33,674 nt of DNA from Thermoplasmata archaeon (lineage in GTDB: Archaea; Thermoplasmatota; Thermoplasmata; Lutacidiplasmatales; UBA184). Shown in pieces: positions 1-7,884 of the stretch (position 1 is its first letter; every line of letters begins with the position of its first letter). A program made the translations under genes and the position numbers. The stretch is from NCBI GenBank assembly GCA_022750335.1, contig JAKIVX010000018.1:1-33674 (forward strand), read 5' to 3'. The notes under the pieces were generated by a model that was not told the origin of the DNA, did not search any database, and saw nothing but the letters and a program-made list of their open reading frames with translations.

Positions 1-44
1 TTCCGAATTGGCAAGGCCACCATGTTGTCGCGAGGAAACCATCC

Positions 45-1019
45 ATGAGACACTCGATAGCTCTCGTCACCGGCAGCACCTCCGGGCTCGGTTATACGGC
101 AGCCAGTATGCTCGCCGCCCAGGGCTGTCGCCAGGTCATCGTCACGGGACGCACCCTGGCCCGAGTCCAAGAAACGGCCGCCCAGCTCGCGACTGAGACA
201 AAGTCACAGGTCTTCACGCCGCTGGAGCTGGATCTGGGATCGCCGAGAAGCGTTCAGTCCGCTCTAGCCGAGTTGGTAAAGCTGGGTCGACCGATCGATT
301 TTCTTCTGCTCAACGCGGGGATTCTCGGCGGCAAGGAGCGCGTGGTCACCGCGGAGGGAATTGAGACGGCTCAGGCCCCACTAATCGGCCATCATCAACT
401 GACTGTGGGGTTGCTCCGCGCCAACCTGCTTAGCCCCAGCGCGCGGATTGTTATCGCTGGCTCGGAAGCTTCCCGAGCGGACGTGCCTATGTTCAACTAC
501 ACCGACGTGGCGGCCCTCGCGGCCACTCATCACCACGGTGACCGAACTGCCGCCGTGGAAGCCCTGTTGCGCGGCGGGCCGAACGTGAAGTACCGGCCCA
601 ACCGGGCGTTCGCCGACGCGAAGCTCATCGTCGCTTGGTGGGCCGCTGCACTGGCGCGCCGCCTACCCTCCGGCATGGCCGTATACGCTGTCTCGCCCGG
701 TGCCGCGCCCGACACCTTGGCGGTGCGGAACGCTGGGGGGGCCACGAAGTGGCTGTTGATTCCGCTGTCAAAGCACATCCCCGGCATGTCTCATACGCCG
801 GAGACCGCGGCTCGTCGCTACCTCCAGGCATCGGAGTTCGGCACCGACGTTTCGGGCCAATTCTTCGCCTCGGCCCCCAAGAAGCTCACCGGCCCGATCG
901 AGGCGATGCGCCACCCGCACTTTCACGATCGCGCGAACCAGGAAGCCGCGTGGCAGGCCGTCGTCAAAGTCGCCGGCGTCGACTTCTACTCCGCAGCACC
1001 CTCGAGCGCTGTGTCCTGA
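45..1019 (+). CDS. Short-chain dehydrogenase/reductase (SDR) family protein
   Basis: This 324-aa protein has an N-terminal Rossmann nucleotide-binding motif, TGSTSGLG (residues 9-16), and the SDR structural motif LLNAG near residue 90. These are hallmarks of NAD(P)-dependent short-chain dehydrogenases, usually cytoplasmic oxidoreductases. The sequence where the catalytic YxxxK is expected reads RAFADAK, so the Lys is kept but the Tyr is Phe. A Ser in the preceding VIAGSEAS segment could be the third catalytic position. With the Tyr missing, normal SDR chemistry is doubtful; the protein may be non-catalytic or may use another residue. A GAGGAA ribosome-binding site precedes the ATG, supporting this start. 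Codon choice looks less GC-extreme than in the rest of the window, and it lies beside a gene fragment, so it may be horizontally acquired. The substrate cannot be predicted. Confidence 0.9.
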   Translation: MRHSIALVTGSTSGLGYTAASMLAAQGCRQVIVTGRTLARVQETAAQLATETKSQVFTPLELDLGSPRSVQSALAELVKLGRPIDFLLLNAGILGGKERVVTAEGIETAQAPLIGHHQLTVGLLRANLLSPSARIVIAGSEASRADVPMFNYTDVAALAATHHHGDRTAAVEALLRGGPNVKYRPNRAFADAKLIVAWWAAALARRLPSGMAVYAVSPGAAPDTLAVRNAGGATKWLLIPLSKHIPGMSHTPETAARRYLQASEFGTDVSGQFFASAPKKLTGPIEAMRHPHFHDRANQEAAWQAVVKVAGVDFYSAAPSSAVS

Positions 1020-1090
1020 GCGAGCACCCGATCGCGCCGAGATGAACGTGGTGACCCGAATGAGCCGGCGAGTCCTGGGTCGCCGTTCCG

Positions 1091-1417
1091 GCGCTTCGAT
1101 CTCGTCGAAGCTGCGCGGATGCTCGGACGGATCGAGAAGTTCGCGAGATCGAGGGGGCCGGTCACATCATCACCTTACGGGTCGAACAGGTGCAAACCTC
1201 GTGCGGCTACGCTGTGCGCCGGGTGGAGTTCCAAGCCCCACGCCTGACCCTGGTCCGCTGGGCTGCAACGAAGGGGGAGGTCGGTCTCGAAAAATACCGC
1301 ACCGAGAGGAACCTCGCGAGCCTTGACGGGGTTCCGACCCACCTGGGCCGCCGGCGTCGAAAGGGAACGACCGAGGGTCCGCCTCAGCCCATTCCGGTTC
1401 CAGAGGAGCTCGGCGAA
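1091..1417 (+). pseudogene. 3' remnant of a pyridoxamine-5'-phosphate-oxidase-like (PPOX) flavoprotein
   Basis: The approximately 400-bp gap between the SDR gene and the next minus-strand gene holds no intact gene. In the frame through position 1190 it encodes the recognisable C-terminus of PPOX-class FMN-binding proteins: VEQVQTSCGYAV (about 1181-1216), then an Arg/Trp-rich stretch with WAATKGEVGLEKYR and ERNLASLDGVPTHLG (to about 1350). Family members have a longer N-terminal FMN-binding barrel and end soon after the SIDGLPT-like motif. Here the N-terminal two thirds are absent, no plausible start with a ribosome-binding site exists, and the frame runs on into the antisense epimerase gene. 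The upstream boundary is uncertain; a helix-like stretch in another frame near 1093-1143 may be a frameshifted part. I read this as a decayed 3' fragment. Confidence 0.62.
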
Positions 1418-2083
1418 CTAGGTGCCGAGCCGGTTGATGTCGCGCGTGCCGAGCAGAGGGTTCGGAGCGCCCTCTTTCGCCACTCGGATCATTGCGCGTC
1501 CGACCTTCTCCGTGGTCGTGATCGAGTCGGGGGCCACCCGGAGGAGGATCACGAGCACGGGCCACAGAACGAGGTAGATGAATCGATAGGCCGGGGTCTT
1601 GGATCGGACCCCGTGACGGGGTTGGATGGCTCCCGGGCGGAACATGAACGCCGCATGGAACGGGAGGCGGAGAAGGGCGTTCTCGGTCGCACCCTTGACC
1701 CGGGCCCACATCCGAGGTCCGTGCTCGGTACTATCGGTGCCGGCCCCGGAGATATAGACGAAGGTGAGGTTCGGATTGAGTCTTAAGAGGGTCTGCGCCA
1801 CCGAGAGCGTGAGGTCGTACGTGACCTTTCGGTACTGTTCCTCGGTCATTCCGATCACGGAGATCCCGAGGCAGAAGAAGGCGGCGTCGTAGCCCCGGAG
1901 CCGCTCCTCGATCGGAGCGAGGTTGGTGAGGTCCTTCCAGAGGATCTCGGTCAGTTTCGGGCTGAACGTTCCGGTGGGACTGCGGCCGACCGAGAGGACC
2001 GTAGTCACCTCGGGATCGAGGAGGCACTCGCGGAGCACGCCTTGCCCGACCATCCCCGACGCACCGAACAGGAGGACCTTCAC
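1418..2083 (-). CDS. NAD(P)-binding epimerase/oxidoreductase-like protein (atypical SDR)
   Basis: The protein starts with VKVLLFGASGMVGQGVL, a glycine-rich NAD(P)-binding loop (GASGMVG) typical of small atypical SDRs annotated as epimerases or NAD(P)H-binding proteins. It also has FCLGIS and VYISGAGTDS after beta strands, as in this family, and a hydrophobic stretch near the C-terminus. I chose the GTG at 2083 because family members usually begin MKVLLFGATG; a TTG at 2110 would add nine residues (DPGPVPAL) without an obvious ribosome-binding site. It lies about 50 bp (21 bp with the TTG start) downstream of the aspartic-protease gene on the same strand, so the two are probably cotranscribed. 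The substrate is unknown. A stand-alone function in stress or redox metabolism is only a guess. Confidence 0.85.
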   Translation of the reverse strand: MKVLLFGASGMVGQGVLRECLLDPEVTTVLSVGRSPTGTFSPKLTEILWKDLTNLAPIEERLRGYDAAFFCLGISVIGMTEEQYRKVTYDLTLSVAQTLLRLNPNLTFVYISGAGTDSTEHGPRMWARVKGATENALLRLPFHAAFMFRPGAIQPRHGVRSKTPAYRFIYLVLWPVLVILLRVAPDSITTTEKVGRAMIRVAKEGAPNPLLGTRDINRLGT

Positions 2084-2131
2084 GAGGGCGGGCACCGGAC
2101 CGGGGTCCAAGAGGACATCGGCGCGGTCAAT

Positions 2132-2959
2132 TCAGCTCCGGGCCGGCGCGAAGTAGATCCGGGAGCGGCCGAGGTCGAACGTGACATCATAGGGCCGTAG
2201 GAACTCGTCGCCGAGCAGCCCGTCGTAGATGATCTTCTGGAACATCACCACCGGGTCTCGCTGCGCGACGCCCGGCACGCCCCGAACGGCCACCCGGCCG
2301 CGAACCGTGGCGAGATACCGAGTGTATGCGTTCCCGGTCTCATCGGTCCCCTCGTTCCTCCGCACGCCTGGGTCGCCGTCTCGCACCCCAAGCGCGGTCA
2401 TGAACCGGGCGTCCAGGATGAGGTTGCTCGAGCCGGTGTCGACCTCGACCGTGGCGTTCCACCCGTCCGGTAGTTCGAGGTCCACGAACAGGGTGACGGC
2501 CGGACCGTCCCACCGGGCGTCCAACGGGGCCCCCGGTCCGAGCGCGGCCGGAAGGTCCGACGGGCCCTCGTCCCCCCAGACCAGGGTTCCTGCGGTTCGG
2601 CCGAGCGTGAACGGGGTCTTTCCGAAGAAGGTCGGGGCCAGGAATCCCTCGATCCGTTGCAATTCAGGGGGTAACGCAAGGTCGAACACACCCACGAGCG
2701 CGTCGTCGTGCCGAAGGGCCCCCAGGGACAGGCTGGGCACGCGGGCGAGCGGGACCTCGAGCAGTTGCCCCGACATTCGCCGCCCTGAATAGGTCTCTCC
2801 CGTGAGTCGTCCGCCCGCCCGGGCCAGGAGGGCGTTCGAGACCAGGTCGAGTCCGACTCCGGTATCAAAGATGAACCGGGTCTCCTCGGACCCGTCGACC
2901 CGGACCGGTACGTGGACGAGGTGGCCTCCGATCGCCTCCAGCTTCACGTCTCCTCCCAT
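2132..2959 (-). CDS. Retropepsin-like aspartic protease with two DTG domains
   Basis: This 275-aa protein carries two aspartic-protease signatures: FDTGVG (Asp32-Thr-Gly34) and VDTGSSNLI (Asp174-Thr-Gly176). The second half ends with GLLGDEFLRPYDVTFD, the usual flap-distal motif of bacterial and archaeal retropepsin-like proteins. Single-domain retropepsins must dimerise to bring two Asp residues together. Having two DTG motifs in one chain suggests a pepsin-like monomer made by duplication, although two independent domains remain possible. No signal peptide or membrane segment is visible, so it is probably cytoplasmic. The ATG at 2959 is preceded by GAGGGGAA on the coding strand at suitable spacing. 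The downstream neighbour on the same strand is the epimerase-like gene. The substrate is unknown. Confidence 0.85.
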   Translation of the reverse strand: MGGDVKLEAIGGHLVHVPVRVDGSEETRFIFDTGVGLDLVSNALLARAGGRLTGETYSGRRMSGQLLEVPLARVPSLSLGALRHDDALVGVFDLALPPELQRIEGFLAPTFFGKTPFTLGRTAGTLVWGDEGPSDLPAALGPGAPLDARWDGPAVTLFVDLELPDGWNATVEVDTGSSNLILDARFMTALGVRDGDPGVRRNEGTDETGNAYTRYLATVRGRVAVRGVPGVAQRDPVVMFQKIIYDGLLGDEFLRPYDVTFDLGRSRIYFAPARS

Positions 2960-3055
2960 CGTTCCCCTCGGACGAATACGGCGGCGGCCCGGCGTTCGGA
3001 ACTCCCGACGGTATTTGGCCGAAGGGATTTGTCCCCGGGGCGCATCCCTCGAGGG

Positions 3056-3577
3056 ATGGCCTGGGTCGTCTTTCTGCGCGGGGTGAATGTGGGAAGCGCG
3101 CGCCGGTTCCTCCCGAGCGCGTTCGCGAAGGAGCTCCCCGAGCTCGACCTCGTGAACCTCGGGGCGGCGGGAACCTTCGTGGCGCGCGCGAACATCTCGG
3201 AGCCCCGGCTACGGAGCTCCTTTGAGCGCCTCCTTCCGTTCAAGACGGACCTGCTCGTGTCTCCCGGGAAGGAAATTGTAGAGCTCGTCCGGAGCGACCC
3301 GTTTCGCCGCGTCCCGGCCGGTGCGAAGTCGTATCTGACGGTGCTCATCGCCCCGGCCACGGTCCCCCTGTCCCTTCCGTTCCACGTTCCCCCCGCGCCC
3401 GATTGGGATGTACGTGTGACGGAGATCCGGGGTCGCTACGTCCTGAGCGTCGCTCGCCGACGGACGAAGCGGCTGACCTATCCCAATCCGGTCATCGAGA
3501 AAGCCCTCCGTGTTGGCGCCACCACGCGCGGTTGGCCCACCGTGGTCGCCCTGGACGAGATCCTGTGGAGCGGCTAA
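3056..3577 (+). CDS. DUF1697 family protein
   Basis: The 173-aa product begins MAWVVFLRGVNVGSARR, matching the FLRGINVGG-type opening of DUF1697. It ends with a segment containing EKALRVGATTRGWPTV, which corresponds to the family's C-terminal motif (a Thr-Arg-Asn-Trp-Thr pattern in most members). The central motif that is usually SGN appears here as AAGTFV. DUF1697 proteins are small, cytoplasmic and of unknown biochemical role. The frame is open further upstream to 2912, but that extension is antisense to the aspartic-protease gene and has no family similarity, so the ATG at 3056 is the start. A GAGGG lies directly against the ATG, too close for a normal ribosome-binding site, so the message may be leaderless or nearly so. 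It is divergent from the protease gene. Confidence 0.85.
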   Translation: MAWVVFLRGVNVGSARRFLPSAFAKELPELDLVNLGAAGTFVARANISEPRLRSSFERLLPFKTDLLVSPGKEIVELVRSDPFRRVPAGAKSYLTVLIAPATVPLSLPFHVPPAPDWDVRVTEIRGRYVLSVARRRTKRLTYPNPVIEKALRVGATTRGWPTVVALDEILWSG

Positions 3578-3611
3578 CCGGAACGGCAACCCCGGCGCGC
3601 GTCGGGATTCC

Positions 3612-4172
3612 CTACTCCGGCGGGAAGTAGAGGTCGAGGTTCGACCAGCCATACACAGTCTCCTCGAGCTCTTGACCCCCGATCGAGACCGTATCGATCC
3701 CGAGGGAGCGCGCGCCGAGGCGTTCGTAGAACAAGCGGGCCGGGTTCGCCGTGAGCACGCGGACGAGCATCCCCTGGAACCCGAGATCGAGGAGCGAACG
3801 GGCCACGCGACGGACGAGTTCGTGTCCGATCCCGCGACGTTGGTGCTCCGGAAGGAGGTAGATCGAGATGAGTTCCGCGTCGTAGCCGAGCGGCGGTTCG
3901 CCTCGGGCCGGGCCGCCGACCGCAAACCCAACGACACCTGCGGGTTCGACCTCGGCGACGACCACGGGGTCGTGGGGGAGGTTCGTGAGGCGGTCCTTCC
4001 ACCGCGAACGACGCTCCTCGAGCTGCTGGGGAAGACTGTTCAACCACTCCTGCGGGTCGATGCCCCGATAGGCCACCATGAGGACCCGGATGTGCACATC
4101 CGCGAGTCGGTCCGCATCGGCCAAGACCGCCCGCCGGTACGTCGGCGGTCCGTACGAGTCTCCAGTTCTCAT
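3612..4172 (-). CDS. GNAT family N-acetyltransferase
   Basis: This 186-aa protein has the GNAT fold signatures: an N-terminal YRRAVLADADRLADVHI segment typical of RimI-like enzymes, then a central acetyl-CoA-binding loop QRRGIGHELV (the Q/R-x-x-G-x-G/A motif) after the strand ELISIYLLPEHQ. It ends with the NPARLFYERLGARSLG segment that closes the fold. It should transfer an acetyl group from acetyl-CoA to an amine, but the acceptor (small molecule, peptide or protein N-terminus) is not evident. The ATG at 4172 is preceded, about 30 bp upstream on the coding strand, by a GCTTAATC TATA-like box (4199-4206). It is convergent with the DUF1697 gene, with 34 bp between stops. Confidence 0.88.
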   Translation of the reverse strand: MRTGDSYGPPTYRRAVLADADRLADVHIRVLMVAYRGIDPQEWLNSLPQQLEERRSRWKDRLTNLPHDPVVVAEVEPAGVVGFAVGGPARGEPPLGYDAELISIYLLPEHQRRGIGHELVRRVARSLLDLGFQGMLVRVLTANPARLFYERLGARSLGIDTVSIGGQELEETVYGWSNLDLYFPPE

Positions 4173-4376
4173 CGGTGCGGCCGGGGAGAGAGGGTCGAGA
4201 TTAAGCGGCTAGCCTCCGAGCCGGGTTGATAGGACGGGGGAAGACAGTAGGGTCGGACCACCGACCGGAGAAGGGACGTCCGTTCGGAGCGTCACGACCT
4301 CCCGTCCATCCGCGCGTCGGCCCGTGGGGAGCGGGCCGGGACGAGCGGGTCGCGCACGCGCTTATCCATCGCGGGA

Positions 4377-7300
4377 GTGTGGGCGGCCGTGGAGCCCTAC
4401 TTTCGGGCGATCGAGTCCGAAGTGGACCGGGCGTACACGGTCGCCGAGAAGGCACGTCGGGAAGGTCTCGACCCCGAGACGCACACCGAGATCCCGCGCG
4501 CGCAGGACATGGCGATGCGCGTCGAGAAACTGCTCTCCCACCTCAAGATCGACGGCATTTCGGAGGAGATCCGAACCCTGGCCGCGGCCCTCCCCCGGGA
4601 AGAAGTGGCGGTTCGCATCGCCCGCCGGCTGGCCAACGATACGGCTCGCGGCGACCCCGCCGAGCGGGTCGACGTCGCCCTCCGCGTCGGCCTCGCGATC
4701 CTGACGGAGGGGATCCTGGTCGCCCCCTTGGAAGGACTGGCCGAGGTCCACGTTCGACCCGGACCCGAGGGCCCGTACATCGAACTCTACTACGCGGGAC
4801 CGATCCGCGCCGCCGGAGGCACCGCCCAGGCGCTCAGCGTCCTTCTGGCCGACATCGTCCGGCGCGACCTCGGCCTCGCGCGCTTCCGCCCTGACCGCCA
4901 GGAGGTCGAGCGGTACCAAGAGGAGATCCCGCTCTACAAGTACCACCAGCATCTTCAATACGTCCCCACGGCGGAGGAGATCGCCCTCGTCGTCCGGAAC
5001 GTCCCCGTCGCGATATCGGGCGAGTCGACCGAAGGCGACGCGGAGGTGAGCGCGTTCCGCAACCTGCCTCGGGTCCCGACCAACGGCATCCGCGGGGGAG
5101 CCTGCCTCGTCATCGCCGAGGGGCTGTGCCAGAAGGCGGCGAAGCTCCGAAGGATCGTCGACAAACTCGGCCTCGACGGCTGGGAGTTCCTGGACGAGGT
5201 GGGGCACCACGCGACGGACGACGACGACTCCCACACGCCGAAGTACCTCCAGGATTCCGTCGGGGGCCGACCGGTGCTGGCCCATCCGAGCCATCCGGGG
5301 GGATTCCGACTGGTCTACGGGCGGGCCCGGACGACCGGCCTCGCCGCCTGCGCGATCAACCCGGCGACGATGGTCATCCTCCAGCACTTCGTCGCGATCG
5401 GCACGCAGGTCAAGCTCGAATACCCCGGGAAGGCGACTGCGATGGGCGTCTGTGACACCATCGAGGGCCCCATCGTGGAGCTCGAGGACGGCACGCTCAC
5501 GGCGGTCCACGAGCCCGAACGTGCGCTCGCGCTCCTTCCCAGCGTCCATCGGATTATCGACCTCGGTGAAATTCTCGTGAGCTACGGGGAGTTCCTCGAG
5601 AACAACCGACCGCTCTCACCCGGCGCTTACACGCTCGACTGGCACGCGGCGGAGCTCACCGCGGCCGGTGCCGACCCCGACGCGCTCGCCCCCGTCCACT
5701 ACGAGGACGCCGTGAGGACGTCGGCCACGTTTCGGGTTCCGCTCCACCCGCGATGGCTGCTGTTCTGGCACGATCTGGCGCCGGGGGAGATCCGGGCGCT
5801 GTCCGAATTCATGGAAAGCACCGGACGCTGGACGGACGGCCGACTCGATTTCCCCCACGACCCGGCGTGGAAGGAGGTGCTCGTTCGACTGGGCTTTCTG
5901 ATGGGCCCCTCCGCCCCGGACCGTTGGCAAGGCGAACCCGACTCGAGTGCCGCATTGATCGGTGGCTTGGGGTTGGAGGTGGCGGACGGGCTGCTCGTGC
6001 GACGGACCGACCTCGACCCCCCGGACGAAGACCCGCTCGTCTATGTGAGCCGTCTCGCCGGCGTTCCGATCCGGGCCCGGGCCCCCTCGCGGATCGGAGG
6101 TCGGGTCGGCCGGCCCGAGAAGGCGTACCAGCGGAGCATGGAGCCGAACGTCCACGCCCTGTTCCCTGTCGGGGCGGCCGGTGGTCCCACGCGGTCGCTC
6201 CTCGAGGCGTCGCGGCACACGATGCGCGAAGGGGTCCGGGTCGAACTCGGGGTGCGGCACTGTCCCGCGTGCCAGCGCACGACCGTCTGGAATCGCTGCA
6301 CCTGCGGAACCCACACCGAGCCGGACGGCCGGGTCGTGAGCGAGCCGCTTCCGATCGCCCGCCTCTGGAGCGACGCGGTCGCGCGCCTCCACCTCGCCAA
6401 GACCCCGGTGGTCAAGGGGGTCAAGGGGCTGACGTCGCCCGGCAAGGTCCCCGAGCCGATCGAGAAGGGTATCTTGCGAGCCTCCCACCAGATCTCCGTC
6501 TACCAGGACGGCACGGCCCGATTCGACCTCACGGACCTACCCCTGACCCATTTCCGGCCCAACGAGGTGGGGACCCCCGTCGCCCGGCTGCGGGAACTGG
6601 GGTACACTCGCGATTGGGCCGGTGCGGAACTGACGGAGGGGGAACAGCTGGTCGAGCTGCGGCCGCAGGACCTCGTGGTCGCGCGGTCGTGCGGGGACTA
6701 CCTCACGCGCCTCGCCCAATTCGTGGACGACGAGCTCCTCCACCTGTACAATCTCGACCCGTATTACCGGGCGAACCGTGCCTCCGACCTGGTCGGCGCG
6801 ATCGTCGTGGCGCTCGCGCCCCACACGTCCGGCGGCGTCGCGGGACGGATCGTCGGATTCACGAACGCCGAGGCCTGCTTCGCCCACCCGGTGTTCCACG
6901 CCGCCAAGCGTCGCAACTGCGACGGGGATGAGGACTCGGTCACGCTCCTCCTCGACGCGCTGCTCAATTTTTCCCGGGCGTACCTCCCCGAGAGCCGGGG
7001 GGCGTTGATGGACAAGCCGCTCGTGCTCACGACCCGGCTGGAGGCGACCGAAGTCGACAAGGAAGCGCATCACGTCGATGTGGGGGATCGGTATCCCCTC
7101 GACTTCTACCGAGCGGCGGCCGAGCGGCGGCCGGCGAAGGAGGTCGAGTCGATGATCGACCAAGTCTCTGGTCGCCTCGGCACGGACCGCGCCCTGGCCG
7201 ACTACGGATTCACGCACGACACCGGACGGATCGCCGCCGGACCCGTCCGGTCGGCCTACCGCGATGCCCGCTCGATGAACGACATGGTCGAGCGCTCGAT

Positions 7301-7718
7301 CCTGCTCGCGACGCAGATCCGAGCCGTCGATGTGGCAGAAGCGGTCACCCTCGTGCTCAACGCCCACTTCCTTCCCGACCTCATGGGGAACCTGAAGAGC
7401 TACGCGACGCAGAAGTTCCGATGCAAGACCTGCAACGCCGCCTACCGCCGGCCGCCGCTGACGGCGCGATGCATGGCCCTGCGGCCCGGGGGCGGGCGCT
7501 GCGACGGAGAGTTGCTGTCGACGGTCTATGAGGGCTCGGTCCGCAAGTACCTCGCGCTCTCCCAGCGACTCGGGTCGATGGACGGCATCACCCCGTACGT
7601 CCGGCAGCGTATCCAGGTGCTCGGCGATTCGCTGGCGACCCTTTTTCCCGGTGCGGCGTCCCAACGGACCCTCGACCAATTCCCGGGGTCGACCGGCCCA
7701 CCGGCGTCGGACCCCTAG
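4377..7718 (+). CDS. polC: DNA polymerase D large (catalytic) subunit DP2
   Basis: This 1113-aa protein is the catalytic subunit of archaeal replicative polymerase D (also called PolD2 or DP2). It works with the small exonuclease subunit DP1, which is not in this window. Visible landmarks are an N-terminal YFRAIESEVDRAY segment, the glycine-rich motif GGTAQALSVLLADIVRRD, the GRPEKAYQRSMEPNVH region, a first zinc site at Cys629, 632, 641 and 643, the catalytic NCDGDED motif with Asp849 and Asp851, and a C-terminal zinc-finger region starting at Cys1016/Cys1019 (FRCKTCNAAYR). No intein interrupts it, although the catalytic motif is a frequent intein site in this family. The start is a GTG at 4377. 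A second GTG at 4389 lies about 26 bp after a CTTATCC box (4361-4367), which fits a leaderless start four residues later. Confidence 0.97.
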   Translation: MWAAVEPYFRAIESEVDRAYTVAEKARREGLDPETHTEIPRAQDMAMRVEKLLSHLKIDGISEEIRTLAAALPREEVAVRIARRLANDTARGDPAERVDVALRVGLAILTEGILVAPLEGLAEVHVRPGPEGPYIELYYAGPIRAAGGTAQALSVLLADIVRRDLGLARFRPDRQEVERYQEEIPLYKYHQHLQYVPTAEEIALVVRNVPVAISGESTEGDAEVSAFRNLPRVPTNGIRGGACLVIAEGLCQKAAKLRRIVDKLGLDGWEFLDEVGHHATDDDDSHTPKYLQDSVGGRPVLAHPSHPGGFRLVYGRARTTGLAACAINPATMVILQHFVAIGTQVKLEYPGKATAMGVCDTIEGPIVELEDGTLTAVHEPERALALLPSVHRIIDLGEILVSYGEFLENNRPLSPGAYTLDWHAAELTAAGADPDALAPVHYEDAVRTSATFRVPLHPRWLLFWHDLAPGEIRALSEFMESTGRWTDGRLDFPHDPAWKEVLVRLGFLMGPSAPDRWQGEPDSSAALIGGLGLEVADGLLVRRTDLDPPDEDPLVYVSRLAGVPIRARAPSRIGGRVGRPEKAYQRSMEPNVHALFPVGAAGGPTRSLLEASRHTMREGVRVELGVRHCPACQRTTVWNRCTCGTHTEPDGRVVSEPLPIARLWSDAVARLHLAKTPVVKGVKGLTSPGKVPEPIEKGILRASHQISVYQDGTARFDLTDLPLTHFRPNEVGTPVARLRELGYTRDWAGAELTEGEQLVELRPQDLVVARSCGDYLTRLAQFVDDELLHLYNLDPYYRANRASDLVGAIVVALAPHTSGGVAGRIVGFTNAEACFAHPVFHAAKRRNCDGDEDSVTLLLDALLNFSRAYLPESRGALMDKPLVLTTRLEATEVDKEAHHVDVGDRYPLDFYRAAAERRPAKEVESMIDQVSGRLGTDRALADYGFTHDTGRIAAGPVRSAYRDARSMNDMVERSILLATQIRAVDVAEAVTLVLNAHFLPDLMGNLKSYATQKFRCKTCNAAYRRPPLTARCMALRPGGGRCDGELLSTVYEGSVRKYLALSQRLGSMDGITPYVRQRIQVLGDSLATLFPGAASQRTLDQFPGSTGPPASDP

Positions 7719-7743
7719 CTCGGCCCCCGCCACCGCGGAACGT

Positions 7744-7750
7744 CCAAATA
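7744..7750 (+). promoter_or_regulatory. TATA-like box of the tRNA-Arg gene
   Basis: CCAAATA lies in a GC-rich surrounding with its centre about 28 bp before the first base of the tRNA. This is the normal spacing of an archaeal TATA box to the start of a stable RNA. It is assigned by sequence and spacing only. Confidence 0.5.
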
Positions 7751-7774
7751 GCCCCCCTCCCGTGGAAGGGCCGC

Positions 7775-7875
7775 GGGCTTGTGGGGTAGTCTGGACTATC
7801 CTGTTGGCCTTCGAAGCCAACGACCCGGGTTCGAAATCGTCGGCGCTGCCGACGACGAAACTCCCGGCAAGCCCG
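7775..7875 (+). tRNA. tRNA-Arg (anticodon TCG) with a 26-nt intron in the T-loop
   Basis: The cloverleaf is complete only if an intron is removed. The acceptor strand GGGCTTG (7775-7781) pairs perfectly with CAAGCCC (7868-7874), followed by discriminator G. The D-arm has T8, G10-G12, A14, G18G19 and A21, with the G10-T25 pair common in archaea. The anticodon stem is TTGGC/GCCAA, with loop CTTCGAA and anticodon TCG at 7811-7813. T-stem CCGGG (7825-7829) pairs with CCCGG (7863-7867). Between them lies TTCGAA, then an insertion, then T. Removing 7836-7861 gives the canonical T-loop TTCGAAT and a 75-nt tRNA. CCA is not encoded, and there is no intron at the usual 37/38 site. It should read the CGA codon, and CGG by wobble if the anticodon is modified suitably. 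Confidence 0.93.
7836..7861 (+). other. tRNA intron (bulge-helix-bulge) at T-loop position 59/60
   Basis: The exon-intron junctions fold into a canonical bulge-helix-bulge. The T-stem forms the outer helix, and TTCG (7830-7833) pairs with CGAA (7856-7859) as the 4-bp central helix. Three-base bulges AAA (7834-7836) and ACT (7860-7862) sit on opposite strands. The intron closes with an 8-bp perfect hairpin, TCGTCGGC (7837-7844) with GCCGACGA (7848-7855), around a GCT loop. The archaeal splicing endonuclease normally cuts after the second base of each bulge, which removes exactly 26 nt and restores the T-loop. Confidence 0.92.
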
Positions 7876-7884
7876 CTCCCGTCG

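Noticed and set aside
7775-7840. Reading the tRNA as a truncated pseudogene or attachment-site remnant
   Set aside because: The missing 3' T-stem and acceptor strand are found 26 bp further on with perfect pairing and a canonical splice structure, so an intron explains it better. No integrase or repeat of the tRNA end is present nearby.
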